Shown one piece after another: positions 42,901-54,900 of a DNA stretch of 64,000 nt. Position 1 is the stretch's first letter, and every line of letters begins with the position of its first letter. The notes beneath the pieces were generated by a model. It was not told the origin of the DNA. It ran no database searches and worked only from the letters and a program-made list of their open reading frames with translations. This stretch comes from Euglena gracilis (lineage: Eukaryota > Euglenida > Euglenophyceae > Euglenales). The DNA is taken from NCBI GenBank assembly GCA_039621445.1, contig CP154955.1, positions 40,370,426 through 40,434,425 of the forward strand. Reading direction: 5' to 3'. Made by a program: the position numbers and the translations under genes.

Positions 42901-45900
42901 AACGCAGAGGGACGACACTGGCAGTCAGTAATGACCTCTCAGTACCTGGTGTGACCACCGCGGGATCGCAAAACGGCCTAAATTTGACCCAAATTTGACC
43001 TAGCCAGCCCTTCTGCGAACCATTTTCGCCCATTTTTTTGGCGATTTTGTTCCCCAAAACCAAAAAACCATCCAGCCGCCCTTTGGGTGGCAGGAAACAA
43101 ATAACACTCGTTGATGGGGGGCAGGGGTCTCCTTGCTTGCTGGACCCTGCCCCGGGGGGGGGGGGGAAACTTCCTTAAGCAACGTCCTCCTGGCTGGACC
43201 CCCCCCCGGCAGCAAGGTGACCGGTTTAAGATAACACTGGCCGTGAGAATCACAACAGAGAAAAAATTTTGGTGTACAATAGAGCTCTTGGCAATTTCTT
43301 GGGGACAATTTGGGGATGCACATGTGATACACAATAATTTCTTGTGATAACACACTAAATGAATGTTTGCAGCCCGGTGTACACAGGACGGGATGCAGGC
43401 ACACCCCCGCCGCCCCCGCCGAGCTGCAGGCTGAGGATCGTGCCCAGCACGCGGGCCGTCTCATTGCGCGCACACGTGATGTCCGCATTGGCATGGCGGC
43501 GGGAACCGGCGGGGGAGGGCATCCCCATTGTCGGCCGAGGGGGACACGGTTGTTTTTTTCCATGCCGCACATAAATAGCACTGCAACTGGGGCCGGGGTG
43601 CCTTTGTGTTATCCGTTTTGCAGTGAGTCATATGGAGTTCTGGACCTTTTCCTGTCCCCCTCAGACATTCACATATCGCAACGTCATGGTGCTGCACAAT
43701 TTTTTTTGGGTGATACACGTGCTAAACACAGTTTGTTACGCAGTGCTTTTGCAGAAAATAATAAAAATGGGTTGGATTTGCCTGCTGAAAGTGTGTCTGG
43801 GTTCAGGCCTGAACTGCTTCCCTAGCTGGAATAATTAGGCCAAATACACACTAAATGAAACACAGAAGACACCAGTTTTTGGAAAGAAGGTAAGAAAACG
43901 GCTTCAGACTGGGGGAGCATTTGTGCCAGGGAGGAAGAAGGAAGAGGAACCAAACTGCCGCTGCGAAGCACTTCAGACTAGGCTCCACACCCGCCGGCCG
44001 CCGGGCGGAGGCCAAAGATCTCCGGGTGCGGGTTCAGCGGCCAGTCCTGCACGTACGCGATGTACTGCGCCCGCGTGGTGGCATCGATGGTTGCTGGCAG
44101 CCCGTTCCCCGGCCATACACAGAGACCCTGTTGCCTGTGCCATCCGCCACCACGCCACGAACTGGTCACACACAGGTTGGACATCCGCTCAGGACAGTCC
44201 TCCACTTGCCCCACACTCCATGGTTGGGTTGTGGCGGCCGTTCTGAATGTCCACATGGTTGGGGACGGGTTGTGGGCGGCGTGGGGGGGGGGGCAGAGGT
44301 TTGGGGGGCACCGAGCCACCCCCCAAGGGGTCACCAACCTTGAAAAAAAGGAAGGGGCTGGACCGGTACTCCTCGCGGTCGGAGAAGCGGTAGCCCACCA
44401 CGAGCGCCTCAAAGCCAGACTTTCATTTAGTGCGCCACGGCGAAGTTTGCCACGGGGCGCCTGCGGCGCTGCTGCGGCACACCGCGGCGCACAGAAAGCA
44501 ACCTTCCGCGGCACATTAAATGAAAGTCTGCTCGGGGCAGAGGAACCGCGCCAGCAGCGTCATGAGGCAGCGGCGGTCCAGGTCGTCCGTCACCCTGTGG
44601 GGTTGGTGAATGGCCGGCCCCACCCACCTGCTCTTTGAAAGGCCACCCGCTGCGGAATCCAGTCCAGTCCAGGGGCGGGTGGTCAGGTGCATATCTGGCA
44701 AAAATAAATCTGAAATCTGGAAGAAAAAAATCTGAAATCTCTGGAACCATGGAACCCTGCGGCAGGCCCGAAACAGCTCAGCGGGCCTCGGGTCTCGGGC
44801 CACACGCCGGGGTGCGCCGGAGGGTGGGGGGCGGCGCCACACCGGCCGCCGTAGTTGATCTGCCCTGTCAGGAAGGTCAGCACGTCGTACTGGATGGGGT
44901 CGTACACCTGCAAGAAGTGCCGCAGTTGCCGAATGCAGATGCTGAGGTCCGCCGCCGTGAACTCGGGGCTCAGGGGCCGGCCGCATCGCCGCGCGGGGGC
45001 GCAGAGGGCAAGCACAGACTACTACAGATGGGCTCCTTCTGACCGCCCCCCCCACCTTTGTGACGGGGCAACTGTCCATGGGGAGACAGGGAAGGCCACG
45101 GCGCCAGTTGTTGGGGGCTGATTGGGTTTGACCAAGATAAAATGTCTTTCAGAACCTGAAAAGTGAGCCCCCCCCCCAGGACTGGAGGGTGGGTAAGCCC
45201 CGGGGGGGGGGGGGGGCTTGACAAGCTGGAAAGTGGCACCCTGGAATACAGGACATCCCCCCCCAAACCGGGCTGGGGGTGGGGAGGGTTGAGGGGTTCC
45301 TGTCTCTCCGGGGATGAAAATGATCCCCTCATCCACGGGCTGACATTGCAGCCAGTGGTGGAGGGGCCAAAACGTTTCGGAGGACAAAAAGCCCAACGTG
45401 GATTGACCAACACCGTACACCACCAAAGGCTGTAATAATTCTGAAAATATTTACCGTTCGAATTTGGATTTAAAAAAAAAAACTCAGCAAACACAGGGCC
45501 AGAATGGAGGCGCTGTGGGATATCGAACTGTGGCTTCGAAGGCCAGGCCCTGGGGGTAGGGGATGTTCCAGCCGAGGGGGCCGAAGCGGCGGCGCTCGAG
45601 TATGACGGCGTGGAAGAAGCACAATGCAAACAGCAGCGGCCGCAGCGCCTCGCCGTGCACCCCCTCCGCCTCCAGCGCGTCGTCGCGCAGGGCCAGGAAC
45701 GAGCCGAGCACGTTGCTGCGCAGGCCCTGCGGTGGCTCATTAGTCATCTTGACGCTCACCTGCGTGGGGGGGGGGGGTCGCGTGGTGAGTGGGTGAGCTG
45801 GCATAAGGAATTAGGAATGCTCTTCAACCAAAGGTGGACGGAACTCATTAATACCCTCGTTTCCACCCCGGGAGGCCTCCGCGGAAGTTGCCCAAAAACG

Positions 45901-48900
45901 TTTTGTTGGTTTGAAGCAGGAGACGAGACTTCTGCTTCTCACCTGACCCCCCCCACCAAATTTTGACATTTCTGGGAAAATCCATTTTGGAATTTGGACA
46001 TTTTGAAAGTCCACTTCTGCTGGTGGTTTGCCTCAGAGTAAAGAGCTTTTGTACAAGGACAAACAGAGCGAAGAGGGGTCCCAGGGTTTGGATTTCGGCG
46101 CGAAGCGCCAATTTTTTTGGGAAATAGCTTTAGAGGCCCAATTTTTTTGGGCCGGAAGAGCTGGCATCAAGCTGGTACTCAGGCGGGCTGACTCAACACA
46201 GAATTGAGTTGCAACAAAACCATAAATGAGTGACGGAGACACCTGAAGCACGGTGACGGGGAAGGCGGGGCATGGCATGGATGTCAGCCACAGCCGGAAC
46301 TCCCGCTTCGCTGCCTCTGGCGTGAAGTGCTCCACGAGGGCCTCCAGCGTCGGCAGCCACGTCACCGCCAGGTGGCAGTTCTGCAGCAGCACCCACGNNN
46401 NNNNNNNNNNCAGTCAGTTCTCAAAAATGGCCATTTTTCTGCCCCTGGCTCCTTCTGGCGTCGGGGCGTGTGCTGCACCATTACCCACTCCAAAACCCTA
46501 CCCCCTGGGGGGTCAAAATTGACCAACCCCTCCCGTCCCATACATACTACCTGGGGGGGGGGGCTGGTCTCCATCTCCAACAGATTAGTCTGGCACTGCG
46601 TCCCCCGGTGCAACCTCCAGACGACGGGGCTTTAAAAAAAAAACACGCGGAACCCGGAAAACTATGCAGAAAACGGAGCGACACCACAACAGTGGTGAAT
46701 GAAAACCGCCGGCATGCCTCATCCATCAACGCCCTCTGAAGGGGAACCCTCCCCCCCCCCCCAAGCACCGGCCTTGGGGAGGTAGCCTGGCCGTCAGGAA
46801 ACCCTGGGGGAAGAAGAAGCCGGAGATCCAGAACACGGCGGGCGGGCCGCGGTCGTGCCACCGCTGGATGAAGTCGCACCTGTCGGGTCGGGGGATGGGG
46901 GGGGGGGGGGCAGGGAGTGCCGTTGGCAAGGCTGGCCGGCACCGAATTAAGTGGCAGAACCTCCAAGGGGCCCCAGGGGGAACGTGTGGTGTCCTGGCGA
47001 ACGGACGTCTCCGTTTGACTCTGAAATCCTGGCGTCCCCAGCTCAAACCACCTTCCGAAGCTGAATGCAAACATCATGACTGTTTCCATATCTTAAAAAT
47101 ATGACTGGAAATGGACTGCTGGGGACCTCTGGAGGTAGGCACACCGCTGGATGAGGTCCTCAATCCAGGAGGACAGCGGCCGGAGCGATGGGTACGCCGC
47201 TGGCACAGCCCCTCTCCGGACAAGCCCGAAAATCCCGAGCTGGCCGATATTTGACTGATTGCCTTTCCCCGGGTACAGTCCATGCCACGTGTGGTGCATA
47301 CAATCTGATGACTCATCACCGAATTGGCCACCATGTTGGAAAAAGGATCACGAGGCCCGAGGCGCAGATATCATAAATAGGGACACCGAAAGGCAGCGCG
47401 TGCAAGGCTGTACGGAAGGTCGAATGGGGGGCTTGGACCCTCCACCTGGGAGGCTGGGGTGGGGGGGGGGGGTGGACACCCCCACTTACCACAGCATCGC
47501 GCAAAGAAAAATTATTTTGGCACCGAGGGAAAACTTTGCCCTTAAAATCGGCAGAAATACGGGAAGGGCTGGTGCCACATGGTAGAATCCACCACCCATA
47601 GGTTTCGAAATTCCTGGCTTTTGGGGATTCGGAGATAGCCCAGCGGTGCGGCAATTTGACTGGACCCGGACAAGAGATGGTGACCGGAGGGTGGCTGCGG
47701 GCCGGGCCCCCCACAGGGCGGGCACTTGGTTGTAATACATGCTGCCCCCCATCAGTTCCAGCTCCTGCGACGGCCCCGCCCCGGCGCTGGCCATCCCAGT
47801 GGCTCACCCCCCCCCCCCTGTGATACAGCCCATGTCCCGCCCCCCCCCCCCCCGCAACGCGGCGCCCAGCGCCCCGTGCCGCGGGGGTCCAAGGGTCGCC
47901 CCGGGGCGGCCATGACCACCTCCCCCTTCAGGGCCCGGGCCAGCTCCGCCAGCGAGCGGTGCATGAGCAGCAGCAGCCGGTTGAACCGCTCCGCGCCAGA
48001 CCACAGCCCGCAGCAACAGCCTTCCTGCCCATTTGCATATGTATACATGCATGTATATATATGTATACATTTATGCATGTATACATGTATATATGTATAC
48101 ATATATACATATATACGTGTGTATGCATGTATACATACATACATATATACATATGCATGCATGTATACATATATACATGTATGCATGTATACATAAATAC
48201 ATATATACATATGTATATATACATACATATATACATATATGCATATATACATATGTATGCATGTATACATATATACATACATATGTATGCATGCATACAT
48301 ATATACCTATATACATATGTATGCACATATATACATATATACATATATACATATGTATGCATGTATACATATATATACAGGTATGCATGTATACATATCT
48401 GCACATGTACATATAAACATATGTAAGAATGGCAGCCCGAAACTACTGGGCCCCCCCGGGGGGGGGCCAGTAGTTAATCCGGGGGGTCAAAATAGTTTTT
48501 TTGTGTTAATGATGGAATAGGGTTAGGTGCGCGACTTAGGGTTAGGGTTAGGCCTAACTTATAGACGGGTGTTCGGTGTACAAGTTAGGCCTAACCCTAA
48601 GCCTAAGTCGCGCACCTAACCCTATTCCATCATTAACGCAAACAAAAATTACCTTGACCCCCCGGATTACCTACTGGGCCGCCCGGTGGGGGGGGGCCCA
48701 GTAGTTTCGGGCTGCCGCATACACATGTATATATGCATATATATATATGTATGCATATATACATATGTATATATGTATATATGTATACATGCATACATGC
48801 ATATATGTATACATACATACATGTGTATATATGTATATGTATATGCATATGTATACATGTATACATGTATATATGTATATATGTATATATAAATTCTTAC

Positions 48901-51900
48901 TACAGCCCGAAGATACTGGGCCCCCCCACCCCTGGGGGCCCCGTAGTTAATCCGGGGGGTCAAGGTAATTTTTTTGCGCTGATGATGGAATAGGGTTAGG
49001 TGCGCGACTTAGGCTTAGGGTTAGGCCTAACTTGTACACCGAACACCCGTCTATAAGTTAGGCCTAACCCTAACCCTAAGTCGCGCACCTAACCCTATTC
49101 CATCATTAACACAAAAAAACTATTTTGACCCCCCGGATTAACTACTGCCCCCCCCCCGGGGGGGGCCAGTAGTTTCGGGCTGCCACATATATACATATGT
49201 ACATATATACATATGTATGCATATATACATGTACACATGTATACATTTGTACATATATACACACACATATGTAAATATGTGCATACTAGACTGTAAACAT
49301 CTATGCGTGTATGTGTTTTGTGGGGGTGGTGGTGGAGAGGAGGCTTGGGGGGGGGGGTAGGCACACAGGCCATCACATGTTCTCGTGGCTGCTTCGTGTC
49401 GACGATCTGAGGCGCCATGGCAGGATGGGCATCCCCACAGGCCACCCACCCGTGAATGGTGGGGTTCGAAATGAGGGTGCCTCCTATGTGCCACCCCAGA
49501 AGGGGGGGGGGCGTGGTCTGCTTGGCCTCTTGGACGAGGACGGTGTTCATGCTCTGGCTGTGCAGGATGGGGTACTTCGCCAGGATGGCGCGGACGTCGA
49601 ACGGCTTGGGGAGCCGGGGTAGAAGGGAGGCGGTGAAGTCCTTCAGCGCGTCCTCTTGCTTGGTGGAACCTGAATCGTGTGCGGGTGCCGCACGGCGTGA
49701 GAACCACATGAGGTCTGAACCTTTTGCTGCCACAATGCGACTGGTGAATTTTCGTTTGATGGTGACCGGTAAGTTTTTTTCATTTGCTCCAGAAAACTGA
49801 AAAACAAAAATCCACGCAACAATCCTTGAAACTCTCCGGCAATCCTCCTGGAGTGCGAGCTTGGAGCAACGCAGAGAGACGACACTGGCAATCAGTAATG
49901 ACCTCTCAGTATCTGGTGTGACCACCGCGAGATCGCAAACCAGCCGAAATTTGACCTAAATTTGACCTAGCCAGCCCTGCGAACCATTTTCGCCGATTTG
50001 TGACCCATTTTTTGGCGATTTTGTTCCCCAAAACCAAAAATCCACCCAGCCGCCCTTTGGGTGGCAGGAAACAAATAACACTCGTTGATGGGGGGCAGGG
50101 GTCTCCTTGCTTGCTGGACCCGGGGGAGGTGAAACTTCCTTAAGCAACGTCCTCCTGGCTGGACCCCCCCCCTGGCAGCAAGGTGACCGGTTTTAGATAA
50201 CACTAGCCGTGAGAATCACAACAGAGAAAAAATTTGGTGTACAATAGAATTCTTGGCAATTTCTTGGGGACAATTTGGGGATGCACATGTGATACACAAT
50301 AATTTCTTGTGATAACACACACTAAATGAATGTTTGCAGCCCAGTGTGCAAGGGAGGGGATGCAGGCACACCCCCGCCGCCCCCGCCGAGCTGCAGGCTG
50401 AGGATCGTGCCCAGCACGCGGGCCGTCTCATTGCGCGCACACGTGATGTCCGCATTGGCATGGCGGCGGGAACTGGCGGGGGAGGGCATCCCCATTGTCG
50501 GCCGAGGGGGACACGGTTGTTTTAGTCCATGCCGCACATAAATAGCACTGCAACTGGGGGCCGGGGTGCCTTTGTGTTATCCGTTTTGCAGTGAGTCATA
50601 TGGAGTTCTGGACTTTTTCCCATCCCCCTCATACATTCACATATCGCAACGTCATGGTGCTGCACAATTTTTTTGGGTGATACACGTGGTAAACACAGTT
50701 TGTTACGCAGTGCTTTTGGCAGAATAAATAAAACATGGATTGGATTCGCCTGCTGAAAGTGTGTCTGGGTTCAGGCCTGAACTGCTTCTCTACCTGGAAT
50801 AATTAGGCCAAATGCACCCAAAATGAAACACAGAAGACACTAGTTTTGGAAAGAAGGTAAGAAAACGGCTTCAGACTGGGGGAGCATTTGTGCCAGGGAG
50901 GAAGAAGGAAGAGGAACCAAACTGCCGCTGCGAAGCACTTCAGACTGGGCTCCATGCCCGCCGGCCGCCGGGCGGAGGCCAAAGATCTCTGGGTGCGGGT
51001 TCAGCGGCCAGTCCTGCACGTACGCGATGTACTGCGCCCGCGTGGTGGCATCGATGGTTGCCGGCAGCCCGTTCCCCGGCCATACACAGAGACCCTGTTG
51101 GCTGTGCCATCCGCCACCACGCCACGCACTGGTCACACACAGGTTCACACAGGTTGGACATCCGCTCAGGACAGTCCTCCACTTGCCCCACACTCCATGG
51201 TTGGGTTGTGACGGCCGTTCTGAATGTCCACATGGTTGGGAATGTGGGCGGCGTGGGGGGGGGCAGAGGTTTGGGGGGCACCGAGCCACCCCCAAGGGGT
51301 CACCAACCTTGAAAAAAAGGAAAGGGCTGGGCCGGTACTCCTCGCGGTCGGAGAAGCGGTAGCCCACCACGAGCGCCTCAAAGCCAGACTTTCATTTAGC
51401 CGCAGCGAAGTTTGCCGCGGGGCGCACGCGGCGCTGCTGCGGCACACGTGGCGCACAGAAAGCAATCTTCCACGGCACATTAAATGAAAGTCTGCTCGGG
51501 GCATAGGAACCGCGCCAGCAGCGTCATGAGGCAGCGGCGGTCCAGGTCGTCCGTCACCCTGTGGGGTGGGGGGGGGGGGATGGGCATGCAGAACCTGCAG
51601 TGGCGCAGGAACGGGTCCTCGCGAGTCCCCGCTGGCCAATGGCCGGCCCCACCCACCGGCTCTTTGAAAGGCCACCCGCTGCGGAATCCAGTCCAGTCCA
51701 GGGGCGGGTGGTCAGGTGCACATCTGGCAAAAATAAATCTGAAACCTGGAAAAAAAATCTGAAATCTCTGGAACCATGGAACCCTGCAGCAGGCCCGAAA
51801 TAGCTCAGCGGGCCTCGGGTCTCGGGCCACACGCCGGGGTGCGCCGGAGGGTGGGGGGCGGCGCCACACCGGCCGCCGTAGTTGATCTGCCCTGTCAGGA

Positions 51901-54900
51901 AGGTCAGCACGTCGTACTGGATGGGGTCGTACACCTGCAAGAAGTGCCGCAGTTGCCGAATGCAGATGCTGAGGTCCGCCGCCGTGAACTCGGGGCTCAG
52001 GGGCCGGCCGCATTGCCGCGCGGGGGCGGTGAACCGTCCCTCAGGATTCAGAGGGCAAGCACAGACTACTACAGATGGGCTCCTTCTGCCCGCCCCCCCC
52101 CCACCTTTGTGGCGGGGCAACTGTCCATGGGGAGACAGGGACGGCCACGGCGCCAGTTGTTGGGGGCTGATTGGGTTTGACCAAGATAAAATGTCTTTCA
52201 AAACCTGAAAAATGAGCCCCCCCCCCCCTCAGGACTGGAGGGTGGGTAATCCCCGGGGGGGGGGGGGGGCTTGACAAGCGGTCGGACCCACCCACCCACC
52301 ATGGCAGTTCACAATGAAGGTTTTCATCTGGAAATTGGCACCCTGGAATACAGGACATCCCCCCCCCCCCAAACCGGGCTGGGGGTGGGGAGGGTTGAGG
52401 GGTTCCTGTCTCCCCAGGGGTGAAAAGGATCCCCTCATCCACGGGCTGACATTGCAGCCAGTGGTGGAGGGGCCAAAACGTTTCGGAGGACAAAAAGCCC
52501 AACGTGGATCGACCAACACCATACACCACCAAAGGCTGTAATAATTCTGAAAATATTTCCCGTTCGAATTTGGATTTAAGAAAAAACTCAGCAAACACAG
52601 GGCCAGAATGGAGGCGCTGTGGGATATCGAACTGTGGCTTCGAAGGCCAGGCCCTGGGGGTAGGGGATGTTCCACCCGAGGGGGCCGAAGCGGCGGCGCT
52701 CGAGTATGACGGCGTGGAAGAAGCACAATGCAAACAGCAGCGGCCGCAGCGCCTCGCCGTGCACCCCCTCCGCCTCCAGCGCGTCGTCGCGCAGGGCCAG
52801 GAACGAGCCGAGCACGTTGCTGCGCAGGCCCTGCGGCGGCTCATTAGTCATCTTGACGCTCACCTGCGTGGGGGGGGGGGGTCGCGTGGTGAGTGGGTGA
52901 GCTGGCATAGGGAATTAGGAATTAGGAATTAGGAATTAGGAATTAGGAATTAGGAATGCTCTTCAGCCAAAGGTGGACGAAACTCATTAATACCCTCGTT
53001 TCCTTCCCGGGAGGCCTCCGCGGAAGTTGCCCAAAACGTTTTGTTGGTTTGAAGCAGGAGACGCGACTTCTGCTTCTCACCCGACTCCCCCCACCAAATT
53101 TTGCCATTTCTGGGAAGGTCCGTTTTTGGGGCCACTTCTGCTGGTGGTTTGCCTCAGAGTAAAGAGCTTTTGTACAAGGACAAACAGAGCGAAGAGGGGT
53201 CCCAGGGTTTGGATTTCGGCGCGAAGCGCCACTTTTCTGGGAAATAGCTTTAGAGGCCCGATTTTTTGGGGGCCGGAAGAGCTGGCATCCAGCTGGTACT
53301 CAGGCGGGCTGACTCAACACAGAATTGAGTTGCAACAAAACCATAAATGAGTGACGGAGACACCTGAAGCACGGTGACGGGGAAGGCGGGGCATGGCATG
53401 GACGTCAGCCACAGCCGGAACTCCCGCTTCGCTGCCTCTGGCGTGAAGTGCTCCACGAGGGCCTCCAGCGTCGGCAGCCACGTCACCGCCAGGTGGCAGT
53501 TCTGCAGCAGCACCCACGAGCCCCGTTCTCGAGCGAGGGCAGCCCCGCTGGCTTGTTTCAGGTTCAGCATGGTTTCCGTTGTTTATGCGGCTTTGATAAT
53601 AATTGCGCAGTTTTATAGTTTCTCAGACATTTTTTTGTGCTGTGTTGTGTTGGCTGGCAATCGTGTTTGTTAGGGCATCACAATTAATTGTTGGGTACCA
53701 TCACAACACTGCTGGAATACCCCTCAGAAGGGCAGGTGCAATGTTGGGTGGGGAACCCAACAATATTACTGGCAAATGAAAATTGCAGCTAGCACTTTTG
53801 TGTCCCGTCATCATCGAGAGCTTTTGGAAAATGTGCTACCGGCCCCTCAAAGGAAAAGAGGCAGGGGAGCCCCAAACCTCGTTCACCAGCCGGGGCCCTG
53901 CCGGCCCTCCTGGATCAGCGCCTCCGCCTTCCGGCCCTGCCCCTGGCCGAGGGAGATGGCGTGCATCTTGCGCGACATCTTCATGAGCTCCGCGAACTTC
54001 AGCAGGTCATGCATCGGGTCCGCGCCGGAGCTGAGGATGAAGAGCAGTGGGCTGCAGCAGTCCGCGCCAGCCGCTGGCCGTTGGGTTCGCCGTCCGACCG
54101 TTTTTTGGCGGATTCTGACGGCATCCAACAAGATGTGACCCCATCCAATACACCCTCCAACCCCCCCCCCCCCGGCCAGAGCACCAACCCAGCACCTCCT
54201 CCCTCCGGAAATTTCCGGGGTTCAATTTTCCACGTGACCCATCGGGAAAACTCAAAAAAAAAATGCAGTGAAGATTGCAAGTGTATCAACTGAACATGAT
54301 GACGAGGCTTGCAGTGCGGAAAAGAATAGAGAAAGATGAAGCGAATGGCGCCGAGAATTGCGGCCCGAAAGGCTGACATAGGCCGGGAACTGAGGGGAGT
54401 CCTTGTACGAGTGGGCGAGGTTGAAGCTGGGGGCCAGGATGTACTTCTGCCCCAGGTGGTGGGTCACGAGGTCCTGGGGGAAAGGGGGCAGGGGGTGAGC
54501 CATGCAGACATGCACACAGCACGGACGCTTGGCCGGGGCGGACGCACACACATGCGTGCCTTTTACCAATGTGCGGTGCAACCCTTCCCGCCTCCCCCCC
54601 TGCGCACTGCTCATCTGCTGTCTTTCTGTCCTTCCTCCAGCTCACCCCAGAGCTCTCCTTCCTGACCCCCAGGGCTGTTATGGAATCTTTTCAAGCATTC
54701 GCTGTGTGATGTCGCGGCTTGTGACAATACGAAATTACGAAGGGCCCCCGAGGTCACTCCGTGATCCCCAGGGGCACTTTTTGTGGGCCTGAGTCCTCAG
54801 GGGGACGTCAACCAGGGATGAATGCGAAGCCTGAGGGGGGGGGGTCCAGACCCCTCTCCCAACATGGAAGGGGAGATCGGACCCCCCTTCCTCCTCAGAT

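Larger units (their letters stand above)
40106..46397. repeat. direct duplication, copy A (contig end)
   Basis: It is nearly identical to 46,411-53,518 and ends exactly at the N gap. It lacks the paired foldback elements of copy B and has fewer GGAATTA units. It most likely represents the other haplotype of the same locus. Confidence 0.9.
46411..53518. repeat. direct duplication, copy B (contig start)
   Basis: It starts exactly at the N gap and continues without a break into the upstream dynein exons. It is about 0.8 kb longer than copy A, mostly from the foldback pair at 48.43-49.19 kb. Confidence 0.9.

Noticed and set aside
46690-46737. Possible dynein exon reading [11 protein letters not shown] (also at about 40,385-40,426)
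   Set aside because: The FLT to GALQN junction, which obeys the intron rule exactly, skips it, and its sequence does not fit the family there.
48500-49090. A real telomere or chromosome end
   Set aside because: The TTAGGG-like stretches are only two or three units, lie within a palindrome in an intron and have unique DNA on both sides.
40106-53518. Two tandem dynein genes or a dynein with a doubled C-terminal half
   Set aside because: Both inner edges fall on the N gap and each copy is continuous with only one flank, as expected for unmerged overlapping contigs.
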